Shown: positions 32,972-42,217, numbered from the stretch's first letter. The stretch is DNA of 52,670 nucleotides from Flavobacteriaceae bacterium (GCA_947456815.1 CANGTL010000017.1:1-52670); one strand, 5' to 3'. Numbers and translations are program-made. The notes: a model not told the origin generated them from the letters alone.

Positions 32972-35422
32972 ATGAAAAAAATTATCTCTTTATTACTGCT
33001 GTTGCTTATTACGCAATTTGGGAAAGCACAAAACACTTGTGCTACTGCTTTACCAATTGGGCCAGGTTTTTATGCTGTCGACGCCATAAATGGCCCCGAA
33101 GTTCCCTTGCCACTTTGCTCTACGCAGTATGGTGCTGTTCCGGCTACAAGGCCACCAGCGGGAGAATGGTATATCTACACTCCAACAGAAAATCATTCTG
33201 TTACTGTGACAACAGATTTGACGATAAATAATCCATTACGAGATACTCGGTTTCATGTTTATATTGGTAGTTGCGGGAGCTTAGTTTGTGTTGCCGGCGA
33301 CGACGATAGCGGAGCAGGTAATTCTTCAACAAGTACTTTTGATGTTGTTGCAAACACGTCATATTATATCGCTTTCGATAATCGTTGGACATCATTAGGA
33401 TTTACCTTTCAATTAAGTGAAAATGTATTTGTGCCAACGCCATGCAACAGCGCAACCCCAATAACGGCAGGTATCACAACTGTAAGTGCTATCACTGGAG
33501 ACAACCTAACTACTAGCTGCTCTAATGCTACTTTGGCAAATTGGTATACCTATACACCAACACAAGATTATGTTGTGACTATTTCTTCTGATCTAATTGC
33601 GAACATTTGCAAAGACACTAATTTCAGCGTCTATTCTGGTAATTGCCTTGGCGGACTAAACTGTGTCGTAAGTGACGATAATTCGGGTGAAATTGCATGT
33701 AATTCGGGAAATACCGATTCGCTATTGTCGAAGAAAACGTTTAGCGTTGCTGCAGGATCAACTTACTATATAGTTTGGGACAACAAATGGAGCACAGACG
33801 GTTTCGACTTTAGTCTAACCGAAACACCTATTGTGGTGCCTGTAAATTACACTGCTCAGACAATTTCAACAATCAATAGCACTTACAATATTTGTGTGGT
33901 TGACATGAACAATGATGGCAAAGACGATATTGCGGGAGTTAGTACTAACAACTTAAAAGTACATTATCAACAAAGTGGCGGCGCTTTTACAGTTTCCAAT
34001 TTTTCCGTACCTGGAACAAGTTTTCAACCGTCATGGAGTTTAGCCGCGGGAGATTACAATCGAGATGGTTATAATGATTTGTTGTTAGGAGCTGGTAGTG
34101 GACTTTCTTTCTGGGAATCTAACGCAACTGGAACCGCCTACGCTAGTAGAACTCCAGGAGAATATATTTTCTGCCAAAGAACAAATTTTATCGATATTAA
34201 TAATGATGGAAATTTGGACGCATTTTCTTGTCACGACGTTGATCCAAATGTATATTACTTGAATGATGGTGAAGGTAATTGGACATACTATCAATCTGGA
34301 ACAACCTCTGGGGCTTATATGCTAGGAATCACGGCAAGCGGCGGAAATTATGCGTCAATCTGGACCGATTATGATAACGATGGAGATAGAGATCTATTTA
34401 TTTCAAAATGTTCTGGACCTCCATGTGAATTGCATAGAAATGATGGAAATGGAGTTTTTACTGATATTTCCGGACCAGCGCAAATCAACGTGACGCCAAT
34501 TCAATCTTGGTCATCAGCTGTTGCCGATTTTGATAATGATGGCGATATGGATATAATGATTGGATCAAATGGTAGCGTCAAAAACAAATTATTCAAAAAT
34601 AACCTTGATACAACGAATAATATAGAAGAACCTTTTACAAATATTACAGCAGGTTCAGGACTTGATCAAGACACGCTAACAAATAGAGATTACGTAGCTT
34701 ATGATTTTGATAATGACGGCTTAGTTGATATTCTCGGAAGCGGCAGTAGAATTATGTTCAACCAAGGAAACAACGTCTTCGCTCAAACAGTATATCCAGG
34801 ACTAGCAGTCGGCGCCGTGGGTGATTTGAATAACGATGGTTTTCTCGATATCTTGAACAATAGTACCATTCGATATGCAGTACCAAACGGAAATAACTGG
34901 TTTAAGGTGATTCTGCAAGGAATACAAAGTAATACAAATGGGATTGGCACAAGATTGGAAATTTATGGTGCCTTCGGGAAACAAATAAGAGATATTAGAA
35001 GCGGCGAAGGATTCGAATTTATGAGCTCTTTAAATGGTCACTTCGGTCTTGGACAAGCCACAGCAATTGATCAACTTATTGTAAGATGGCCTTCTGGAAT
35101 CGTAGATACTTATCTTAATCCAGAAATAAATGCCGCATTTAGAGTGACTGAAGGTTCTACTTTAGCGGTTAACGGAAATACAAATTCAATTTTTAGCGTA
35201 TACCCAAATCCGACAAAACAATTTATCAACATCAATCTTAATTCAAATACAACTGAAAAATTAACGTCAGCACAAATATTTGATTTGAGTGGAAGATTGG
35301 TTTTTGAAACACCATTAACTTCGACAAGAATTAACATCGAATCATTGCAATCTGGAACTTACTTATTGTTATTGCAAAACGAAAAAGGAAAAGGATATAC
35401 TCAGAAATTTATTAAAGAGTAA
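32972..35422 (+). CDS. Secreted FG-GAP/ASPIC-UnbV protein with T9SS tail (cassette 2, first copy)
   Basis: An 816-residue protein with signal peptide ending GKAQ. Two tandem beta-rich Cys-paired domains (about 20-150 and 155-285; each starts CATALPI or CNSATPI and ends in YYI-FDNRW or YYIVWDNKW). Then FG-GAP/VCBS repeats (DMNNDGKDD, DYNRDGYND, DINNDGNLD, DYDNDGDRD, DFDNDGDMD, DFDNDGLVD, DLNNDGFLD), an ASPIC/UnbV domain (GIQSNTNGIGTRLEIYG, VRWPSGIVD) and a T9SS type A domain ending KFIKE. A conserved CSGPPCELHRNDG loop gives another cysteine pair. It is nearly the same in plan as the next gene. Confidence 0.9.
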   Translation: MKKIISLLLLLLITQFGKAQNTCATALPIGPGFYAVDAINGPEVPLPLCSTQYGAVPATRPPAGEWYIYTPTENHSVTVTTDLTINNPLRDTRFHVYIGSCGSLVCVAGDDDSGAGNSSTSTFDVVANTSYYIAFDNRWTSLGFTFQLSENVFVPTPCNSATPITAGITTVSAITGDNLTTSCSNATLANWYTYTPTQDYVVTISSDLIANICKDTNFSVYSGNCLGGLNCVVSDDNSGEIACNSGNTDSLLSKKTFSVAAGSTYYIVWDNKWSTDGFDFSLTETPIVVPVNYTAQTISTINSTYNICVVDMNNDGKDDIAGVSTNNLKVHYQQSGGAFTVSNFSVPGTSFQPSWSLAAGDYNRDGYNDLLLGAGSGLSFWESNATGTAYASRTPGEYIFCQRTNFIDINNDGNLDAFSCHDVDPNVYYLNDGEGNWTYYQSGTTSGAYMLGITASGGNYASIWTDYDNDGDRDLFISKCSGPPCELHRNDGNGVFTDISGPAQINVTPIQSWSSAVADFDNDGDMDIMIGSNGSVKNKLFKNNLDTTNNIEEPFTNITAGSGLDQDTLTNRDYVAYDFDNDGLVDILGSGSRIMFNQGNNVFAQTVYPGLAVGAVGDLNNDGFLDILNNSTIRYAVPNGNNWFKVILQGIQSNTNGIGTRLEIYGAFGKQIRDIRSGEGFEFMSSLNGHFGLGQATAIDQLIVRWPSGIVDTYLNPEINAAFRVTEGSTLAVNGNTNSIFSVYPNPTKQFININLNSNTTEKLTSAQIFDLSGRLVFETPLTSTRINIESLQSGTYLLLLQNEKGKGYTQKFIKE

Positions 35423-35472
35423 CTAAAAAACTATTGTTTATTACAACTGGTTAACATAAACCTAAATTAATC

Positions 35473-37929
35473 ATGAAAAAAATCACTTTACTACTTGTCT
35501 TGCTGTTTACAGTGCAATACTCAAAAGCCCAGGACACTTGCGCTACCGCAGTTCCAATCACGCCAGGCTTCTATTTGGTCACTGCAATAAATGGCTCGCA
35601 AGTTCCAACACCTCTTTGTGATACGCAATATGGCGAAGTTCCTGTAGATAGACCACCAGCGGGCGAGTGGTACGTATATACACCAACCGAAAATCACTCG
35701 GTAACAGTGACGACAGATTTAGTGCAAAACACACCATTGATCGATACTCGTTTTCATGTATACAAAGGAAGCTGCGGCGCCTTAATATGTCATGAAGGCG
35801 ATGATGACGGTGGAAGCGGCCTCTCCTCAACAGCAACATTCGATGTTATCGCTAACACCACGTATTATATCGCATTTGATAATAGATGGACCTCAATTGG
35901 ATTTACATTTCGATTAACTGAAAATGTCTTTGTACCTAATCCATGTAGTTCGGCAACTACAGTAACGGCAGGTGTAACTACTGTCAATGCAATCGACGAA
36001 GACATTCTTAATACAATATGTTCGAACGGAACGATGGCAAAATGGTATTCCTATACAGCACCTTCATCCGCTAACGTTACAATATCATCAGACTTAGTAC
36101 AAAACACCTGTAAGAATACCTTTTTCAACGTATACACTGGTTCATGCACTAATTTGACTTGCTTTGTAAATGATGATGATTCCGGAACGATAACTTGCGA
36201 CTCTGATAACGGAACCTCATTGCTTTCTAGAAAAACATTTGTAGTCGCGGCAGGCCAAACTTATTATATCGCTTGGAGTAATCTGTACAGCGCAGATGGT
36301 TTCGATTTTGAAATAACAGAAACTCCAATTGTAATTCCAATTGACTACACGATACAGAATGTCCCTACGATAAGTGGCAACTACAATATTTGTGTGGTGG
36401 ATATGAATAATGATAGCATTGACGATATGGTCGGCGTAAGTGCCAATAACCTAAAAGTTCACTATCAACAAGAGGATGGTAGTTTTTCACTTTCAGATTA
36501 TACTGTTTCTGGCACTAGTTTCCTGCCTTCATGGAGTATGGCCGCTGGAGATTATAACAGAGATGGATATAATGACTTAGTATTAGGAAGCGGAAGCGGT
36601 CTTTCAGTGTGGACCTCCAATAATACTGGAACAGGATACACAGCTTATACTCCAGGTGAATATATCTTTTGTCAAAGAACTAATTTTGCAGACCTAAATC
36701 AAGATGGAAATTTAGATATTTTTTCCTGTCATGATATTGCACCAAACGTTTATTACTTGAATGATGGAAATGGTAATTTAACGCATTACCAGGTGGCCAC
36801 TACAGCTGGAGCAATGAATTTAGGCGATAATGGTGGCAACTATTCTACATTATTTACAGACTTTGACAATGACGGAGACACAGATGTGTTTATATCTAAA
36901 TGCTCTGGGCCACCATGCGAATTGCACAGAAACGATGGGAATGGAGTGTATTCCAATATCTCTGCACTTGCTCAAATTAATGTTACGCCAATTCAAACTT
37001 GGTCTTCAGGTATTGCAGATTTTGATAATGACGGAGATATGGATATCATCATTACTTCTAGCGGGAGCACACATAAATTTTTTAGAAATAATTTAGACAC
37101 GACCAACGATACGGAAGAAGCATTTACAAACATTACTGCAGGCTCAGGCTGGGATACAAATACTTCAACTAATATCGACAATGTTGCCTATGATTTTGAT
37201 AACGATGGTCTGGTAGATGTGCTTGGTGGAGGTGGAAAAATAATGTTCAATCAAGGAAACAATACTTTCGCGCCTACTGCATATCCAGCAATCCCAGGTT
37301 TTCCAGCAATAAGTGTCGGAGCGGTTGGCGATTTGAACAACGATGGATTTCTTGACATCTTAAATGGAGCCAATATCAGATATGCTATACCAAACGGTAA
37401 TAACTGGATCAAGGTGTTGCTGCAAGGTATTCAAAGCAATAGCAATGGAATCGGAGCACGAATAGAAATTTTCGGCGACTTTGGAAAACAAATAAGAGAC
37501 ATCAGAAGCGGTGAAGGATTCCGTTATATGAGTTCCCTCAATGCTCATTTTGGAATTGGTCAATCGACCGCAATTAATAAACTCGTAGTAAAATGGCCTT
37601 CAGGAATTGTAGACACTTTCTTAAATCCTGACATTAACGCCGCTTTTAAAGTAACAGAAGGTTCAACTTTGGCCGTAAATGGAAATACCAATTCAGTATT
37701 TACTATTTATCCAAACCCAGCAAACCAATTCCTTTCAATCAATATAAATTCAAACGCAACAGAAAAACTAAAATCCGCGCAAATATTTGACTTAAACGGG
37801 AGGTTGATATTGGAAACAACTTTAACATCGACACAAATAAATATTGCCTCATTGCAAAATGGCACATATATTCTACTGTTGAAAAACGAACAAGGAAAAG
37901 GTTTTACTCAAAAATTTATAAAAGAGTAA
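35473..37929 (+). CDS. Secreted FG-GAP/ASPIC-UnbV protein with T9SS tail (cassette 2, second copy)
   Basis: An 818-residue tandem paralogue of the preceding gene with the same order: signal peptide (SKAQ), two Cys-paired beta domains, FG-GAP/VCBS repeats, CSGPPCELHRNDG loop, ASPIC/UnbV domain (GIQSNSNGIGARIEIFG, VKWPSGIVD), T9SS type A domain. Most differences are conservative. It follows after 50 bases with no terminator or cytochrome gene between, so it is the only member of the set without its own diheme partner. A strong terminator follows at 37960. Confidence 0.9.
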   Translation: MKKITLLLVLLFTVQYSKAQDTCATAVPITPGFYLVTAINGSQVPTPLCDTQYGEVPVDRPPAGEWYVYTPTENHSVTVTTDLVQNTPLIDTRFHVYKGSCGALICHEGDDDGGSGLSSTATFDVIANTTYYIAFDNRWTSIGFTFRLTENVFVPNPCSSATTVTAGVTTVNAIDEDILNTICSNGTMAKWYSYTAPSSANVTISSDLVQNTCKNTFFNVYTGSCTNLTCFVNDDDSGTITCDSDNGTSLLSRKTFVVAAGQTYYIAWSNLYSADGFDFEITETPIVIPIDYTIQNVPTISGNYNICVVDMNNDSIDDMVGVSANNLKVHYQQEDGSFSLSDYTVSGTSFLPSWSMAAGDYNRDGYNDLVLGSGSGLSVWTSNNTGTGYTAYTPGEYIFCQRTNFADLNQDGNLDIFSCHDIAPNVYYLNDGNGNLTHYQVATTAGAMNLGDNGGNYSTLFTDFDNDGDTDVFISKCSGPPCELHRNDGNGVYSNISALAQINVTPIQTWSSGIADFDNDGDMDIIITSSGSTHKFFRNNLDTTNDTEEAFTNITAGSGWDTNTSTNIDNVAYDFDNDGLVDVLGGGGKIMFNQGNNTFAPTAYPAIPGFPAISVGAVGDLNNDGFLDILNGANIRYAIPNGNNWIKVLLQGIQSNSNGIGARIEIFGDFGKQIRDIRSGEGFRYMSSLNAHFGIGQSTAINKLVVKWPSGIVDTFLNPDINAAFKVTEGSTLAVNGNTNSVFTIYPNPANQFLSININSNATEKLKSAQIFDLNGRLILETTLTSTQINIASLQNGTYILLLKNEQGKGFTQKFIKE

Positions 37930-37959
37930 GACACAATTTTTGAAATACTATTTATTAAG

Positions 37960-38000
37960 CATCGATTTGAATCTTCACAATTCAAATCGATGTTTTTTTT
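37960..38000 (+). terminator. Terminator of cassette 2
   Basis: Perfect 12-base stem CATCGATTTGAA/TTCAAATCGATG (37960-37971, 37981-37992) followed by eight Ts. Confidence 0.9.
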
Positions 38001-38069
38001 GGTAGCTAAAAGTAATAGAAATTGTTTATTAGTTTTTCACTAAATCGCAAACAAGTAAGGGAATTTTAT

Positions 38070-38077
38070 TACTTTTG
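38070..38077 (+). promoter_or_regulatory. -7 promoter element of cassette 3
   Basis: TACTTTTG fits TAnnTTTG, 21 bases before ATG 38099. It overlaps an in-frame TTG at 38075, which argues against that codon as a start. Confidence 0.5.
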
Positions 38078-38098
38078 GATAGAATTTTTGGAATTTTT

Positions 38099-39238
38099 AT
38101 GAAAAAACAATACCTACTTTTTTTATTCACGGCAGTACTGATATTCGGGATTAATTCGTGTGCTTTAAACGAAGACGATGAATATGTTCCAATATCAAGC
38201 GAAGACAATAAAGATGGCGGCACGATAGCTGGTCCGGTTCGTTTTGATTTTTCTGCCGTTCCTTTAGCAAAGTTATCCGATTACCACTTTTTTGTAGGTC
38301 CGTTAAAGAATCAAAAACCAGCCTACAAAGTGCTTCCCTACGAGCCCGCGAGTTCCTTATTTTCGGATTATGCTCACAAAAAAAGATTTGTTTGGATGCC
38401 AAAAGGAACAAAAGCTACGTACAATGGCGATGACAATGTCCTCGAATTTCCAGTTGGAACAGTCCTTATTAAGACGTTCTATTATGATCATGTTCAGCCT
38501 TTAAATACAACCAAAATAATCGAAACTCGTTTGTTAATCCGAAAAAATGACGGCTGGAAATTATACGATTATATTTGGAATGCAGATCAAACTGAAGCCT
38601 TTTTAGATACTAACCAGAACGGAATTTTTGTCCCTATTACGTGGACCGAAAATAACGTTACCAGAAGCATAGACTATAAAATTCCATCGCAAACGGAATG
38701 TGTTACCTGCCATAAAATTAATTTCCAACAAACGGGTGAAAAAAACACACCAATCGGACCGAAACCTCAAAATCTAAACACAAACTATAATTACGGACTC
38801 TTCTCAAGAAATCAATTGGAGTATTGGAAGAGAGTTGGATACATCGACAATACACTTCCGCCGCTTGCTTCGATCTATTCTACTGTTGACTGGCGAGACA
38901 CGAGCAAATCTCTAGAATTAAGAGCTAGATCCTACATTGACATAAATTGTGCGCATTGCCACAGAGTTGGCGGACACTGTGATTACGTCCCGCAACAGTT
39001 TAACTTTAGTAATACAGATATGTATACATTCGGCGTATGCTTACCTCCTCTTTTTAATATTCCAGATAGCCCATATGTGATAAATGCTGGTGATGCGGAG
39101 CATTCAGAGCTTATGTACAGAATAAATACCAATGAAGGCTCCGAAATGATGCCAATAATTGGAAGAACAATTATTCATGAAGAAGGCGTTGCCCTGATGA
39201 GAGAATATATTAATTCACTTCCGAATCAATGTCCATAA
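38099..39238 (+). CDS. Diheme c-type cytochrome lipoprotein, SO2930 type (cassette 3)
   Basis: A 379-residue third paralogue, start at ATG 38099. Lipobox INSC (Cys21) followed by ALNEDDE, so the acidic export-type stretch is shifted by two residues relative to its paralogues. Haem motifs CVTCH at 201-205 and CAHCH at 284-288; likely Met ligand at 350 or 351 in EMMPIIGRT. Extra cysteines C294 (HCDYVPQQFNF) and C314 (FGVCLPP) are conserved. It is slightly more divergent than the other two copies, especially in the last 90 residues. The secreted partner starts 24 bases downstream. Confidence 0.88.
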   Translation: MKKQYLLFLFTAVLIFGINSCALNEDDEYVPISSEDNKDGGTIAGPVRFDFSAVPLAKLSDYHFFVGPLKNQKPAYKVLPYEPASSLFSDYAHKKRFVWMPKGTKATYNGDDNVLEFPVGTVLIKTFYYDHVQPLNTTKIIETRLLIRKNDGWKLYDYIWNADQTEAFLDTNQNGIFVPITWTENNVTRSIDYKIPSQTECVTCHKINFQQTGEKNTPIGPKPQNLNTNYNYGLFSRNQLEYWKRVGYIDNTLPPLASIYSTVDWRDTSKSLELRARSYIDINCAHCHRVGGHCDYVPQQFNFSNTDMYTFGVCLPPLFNIPDSPYVINAGDAEHSELMYRINTNEGSEMMPIIGRTIIHEEGVALMREYINSLPNQCP

Positions 39239-39262
39239 CAACTACTTACTAAACTAAATATT

Positions 39263-40876
39263 ATGAAAAAAAATTATTTTTCTATTTTGTTCATCGCCAG
39301 TTGCTTTGCTGCTAGCGCACAAGGAATTACTTTTAGCGCACTTCCTTTTGGCGGAACGTCAAATATCTGCTGCGTGGCAGATATGAATAATGATAAATTG
39401 GATGATATCGTCATAGTCACTACAAACCAAATGACAATCTACAAACAAAAGACTACAGGTGATTACGATACTGTAAATATCCCTTTGGCATCTTCTGTAA
39501 GTGTAGCCAATTGGAGCATAGCGGCTGGAGATTTCGACAGTAACGGATTCAATGATATTGTTTTAGGTAACGGAAGTCGAGTTACAGTTCTAAAAGCAAA
39601 TGCCGATGGAACAAATTATTCTATCCTTGCTTATCCAGAAAATATCTTTACACAAAGAACCAATTTTGTTGATATCAACAACGATGGTAACTTGGATTTG
39701 TGGGCTTGCCATGATGTCGATCAAAGTCATCCGTACAGAAACAATGGAAACGGTAACCTCGTGTTAGATTACGCTTTGTTTCCAACCAGCAACGAAGGTG
39801 GAAATTACGCTACCATTTGGATTGATTACGACAATGATGGGGATATCGATATGTACGAAGCCAAATGCCGTGGCGGAGCTCCAATAGACGATCCAAAAAG
39901 AATCAATTTACTGTATCAAAATGATGGAACTGGAATATACACAGATGTTGCTCCTGCAGCTGGTGTAGATGACCACGCTCAATCATGGTCGACTGCCGTG
40001 GAAGATTTTGATAACGATGGCGATTTAGATTTCTTACTTTCTAATATTTCAGATACAAATAAGTTCTTCCTTAACAATGGCGACGGGACATTTACAGACA
40101 TTTATGCATCGACAGGAATCGCTTCTCAAGTAGGTTCATGGGAAATACAAGCGGCAGATTTCAACAACGATGGCTGGGTAGATTTCTTATGGCAGAACGG
40201 AAAAGAACTATATATCAACAACGGTAATTTAACTTTTTCTGGATACGATTTGCCTTTTAGTGAAGGAGCATTAGGAGACTTAAATAACGATGGATTCTTA
40301 GACGTGCAAATGGGCGCCAACGTATATTACAATAGTGGAAATGCCAACAAGTGGTTTAATGTGGTTCTTGAAGGTATTGACAGTAATAGAAATGGTATTG
40401 GTGCAAGAGTAGAAATTTACGGAGCTTGGGGTAAACAAATTCGCGAGATAAGAAGCGGCCAAGGTTTTAGCCATATGAGCAGCATGAAAGCTAATTTTGG
40501 AATTGGATCTGCGAGTAGTATTGACAAGTTGGTTATTAAATGGCCGTCTGGAATTGAAGACACCATTTTAGATCCAACACCTAACCAAAATTTGGTGGTT
40601 GTGGAAGGTTCTACTTTGTTGGCAAACAACCAATTTACATCAAATGAATTGCAAGTTTTTCCAAATCCAGCTAGCGACGTCTTGAATGTAAAATTCAACA
40701 ATATTGCTACCTTAGTGGCAAATGCACTTATTTATGATTTAGGAGGCCGAGTAGTGATGAGCCCGGTGATAAGCAACCAATCAATTGACATTAAATCTTT
40801 GGCTTCTGGTGCCTATCTTCTTGTGTTGAAAGACGAAAAAGGAAACTCTTTTTCTCAAAAATTTATCAAGAAATAA
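39263..40876 (+). CDS. Short secreted FG-GAP/ASPIC-UnbV protein with T9SS tail (cassette 3)
   Basis: A 537-residue member of the set. After the signal peptide (FAASAQ) it goes straight into the FG-GAP/VCBS repeats (DMNNDKLDD, DFDSNGFND, DINNDGNLD, DYDNDGDID, DFDNDGDLD, DFNNDGWVD, DLNNDGFLD). An ASPIC/UnbV domain (GIDSNRNGIGARVEIYG, IKWPSGIED) and a T9SS type A domain (VFPNPASD to KFIKK) follow. It lacks the N-terminal Cys-paired beta domains of the other three, so those are not needed for the core role. It keeps a single Cys-containing EAKCRGGAP loop where the paralogues have CSGPPC. Confidence 0.9.
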   Translation: MKKNYFSILFIASCFAASAQGITFSALPFGGTSNICCVADMNNDKLDDIVIVTTNQMTIYKQKTTGDYDTVNIPLASSVSVANWSIAAGDFDSNGFNDIVLGNGSRVTVLKANADGTNYSILAYPENIFTQRTNFVDINNDGNLDLWACHDVDQSHPYRNNGNGNLVLDYALFPTSNEGGNYATIWIDYDNDGDIDMYEAKCRGGAPIDDPKRINLLYQNDGTGIYTDVAPAAGVDDHAQSWSTAVEDFDNDGDLDFLLSNISDTNKFFLNNGDGTFTDIYASTGIASQVGSWEIQAADFNNDGWVDFLWQNGKELYINNGNLTFSGYDLPFSEGALGDLNNDGFLDVQMGANVYYNSGNANKWFNVVLEGIDSNRNGIGARVEIYGAWGKQIREIRSGQGFSHMSSMKANFGIGSASSIDKLVIKWPSGIEDTILDPTPNQNLVVVEGSTLLANNQFTSNELQVFPNPASDVLNVKFNNIATLVANALIYDLGGRVVMSPVISNQSIDIKSLASGAYLLVLKDEKGNSFSQKFIKK

Positions 40877-40891
40877 AACTAAAAATACGTA

Positions 40892-40925
40892 AAAAAAAAC
40901 CTGTCAGAGTTGACAGGTTTTTTTT
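40892..40925. terminator. Bidirectional terminator of cassette 3
   Basis: Stem AAAAAAAACCTGTCA/TGACAGGTTTTTTTT (40892-40906, 40911-40925) with a four-base loop, placed between convergent genes; T-runs are on both strands. Confidence 0.9.
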
Positions 40926-40933
40926 GTTCTAAT

Positions 40934-41773
40934 CTAAAACACCCTTAGCAAATTAAAGCCAAAGAATATTTCTCCTTTATTCCAATCTCCTGCGGTGTTG
41001 CCAAGAAAACCAGCTTCGTGAATTCCTTGCGAATTAGACAAATGCATTTGAAAAACATGCCCACCAGTTTCTAAATCAACCCCGATTGATAACGGATCAA
41101 CAAAGGCCGAAGAGTTTGATCTATTCAAATGCGTTGCATAATCTACGTTCACAGACAATCTATTGGTCAGTTTATATCTTCCTCCCATGCCGATCGCATA
41201 CTGCGAATTATCTTGAAAATCATCAACTACAAAATTTTCGTGGAAAAAAGTTGGCGCTAACTGAACGGAAAGCTCTTTGTTTACTTTTCTAGAAATCAAC
41301 AGTTGAGAAACATAAACCATCCTATCAGAAAACTTCATTTTGGGATAAATATTCTCTTTCAAAAGATTATTAAAAGCCAAGCTACTAAAACCAACGATAG
41401 TTACCGGAAATCCATTTTTCATCTGTTCTTGCAAACGATATTTAGCAGAAAAGTCGAAGGCTTGCTCACTTCTAGCTGCACCAAGCGTAAGCCATTTTGT
41501 TGCGCCGTACAAAAACTTTATCTGGGTTACCGCATTGTCTAAACCCCAAAATCCTTCCGAACCATCTTTGATAGAACCAAATCTGTGTGCAATTACCAAA
41601 TACAAATCTTTCTTTGCAGCCAATTTTGTAGACTCTAGGTTGACAATTTTCAAAGCCTTAAAGGCCGATTCTACTGGTTGGTTCTTAGGAACACTGTCCA
41701 TACCAGCCAACAAATCATCTTGTGCAAAAGACATTACGGGAACTAATAACAAAAGGACTAAATACTTCTTCAT
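40934..41773 (-). CDS. DUF5777 family outer-membrane beta-barrel protein
   Basis: A 279-residue protein starting at ATG 41773, with signal peptide (VPVMSFAQ). After a short linker (ESAFKALKIVNLESTKLAAKKDLYLVIAHRFG in part) it consists of amphipathic strands and ends in an aromatic residue (FGFNLLRVF), typical of a small outer-membrane barrel. The N-terminal pattern matches DUF5777. The role is unknown. In this window it sits between the cytochrome cassettes and a set of redox-type genes (OB-fold, monohaem cytochrome, YceI), which suggests a porin or scaffold in the same pathway. Confidence 0.8.
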   Translation of the reverse strand: MKKYLVLLLLVPVMSFAQDDLLAGMDSVPKNQPVESAFKALKIVNLESTKLAAKKDLYLVIAHRFGSIKDGSEGFWGLDNAVTQIKFLYGATKWLTLGAARSEQAFDFSAKYRLQEQMKNGFPVTIVGFSSLAFNNLLKENIYPKMKFSDRMVYVSQLLISRKVNKELSVQLAPTFFHENFVVDDFQDNSQYAIGMGGRYKLTNRLSVNVDYATHLNRSNSSAFVDPLSIGVDLETGGHVFQMHLSNSQGIHEAGFLGNTAGDWNKGEIFFGFNLLRVF

Positions 41774-41824
41774 CAATTATAACATTTAATTTTTTAATAA
41801 TTTCAAATTTTCAACGCAACACAA

Positions 41825-42217
41825 TTATTCACTGAATGAAGCTTCATCCAATTTTAATTCTTCTAACAAATCATCGTATCCTAAAAAACGACCTTTTATC
41901 TTAACTGAACTATGGAGCTTTACATCGCCTAAAACTGAGTCTTTAAAAACTGCAGAAAGTTTTTCATCTAAAACTAGGGAATGACTAGCCCGATCAACAC
42001 TGGTAATCGTTCCAGAAACTTCAATAGTTTTGTCCAGATATTTGGCATTTGCACCAACTGCATCCGTAGCAAATTGATGCTGCAAATCTTTGACAGTTAA
42101 GACAAATTTTACCTCTTCTGAAGTGATATCACGATGGCCTTGATACATATAGAAATAAACGCCAATCGACAGCAGAACTACGATTAGTAGAGCTGCTACT
42201 AAAGTTTTCTTTTTCAT
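41825..42217 (-). CDS. OB-fold membrane-anchored protein (tRNA_anti-like)
   Basis: A 130-residue protein starting at ATG 42217. One N-terminal membrane helix (about 5-25) is followed by an exported domain with KYLDKTIEVSGTITSVDRASHSLVLDEKLSAV in two strands and VKIKGRFLGYDDLLEELKLDEASFSE at the end. This is the pattern of the small OB-fold tRNA_anti-like family (PF12869). Despite the family name, export makes RNA binding unlikely. It lies 51 bases upstream of the DUF5777 gene on the same strand and divergent from the monohaem cytochrome gene. Confidence 0.75.
   Translation of the reverse strand: MKKKTLVAALLIVVLLSIGVYFYMYQGHRDITSEEVKFVLTVKDLQHQFATDAVGANAKYLDKTIEVSGTITSVDRASHSLVLDEKLSAVFKDSVLGDVKLHSSVKIKGRFLGYDDLLEELKLDEASFSE

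Noticed and set aside
38075..38098. TTG start eight codons upstream of the cassette 3 cytochrome
   Set aside because: The codon overlaps the -7 promoter element, and the signal peptide is clean from ATG 38099.
28206..40876. Repetitive DNA of the cassettes considered as an insertion sequence or CRISPR-like array
   Set aside because: The repeats are coding paralogues and Ca-binding protein repeats; there are no transposase genes, terminal inverted repeats or spacer pattern.
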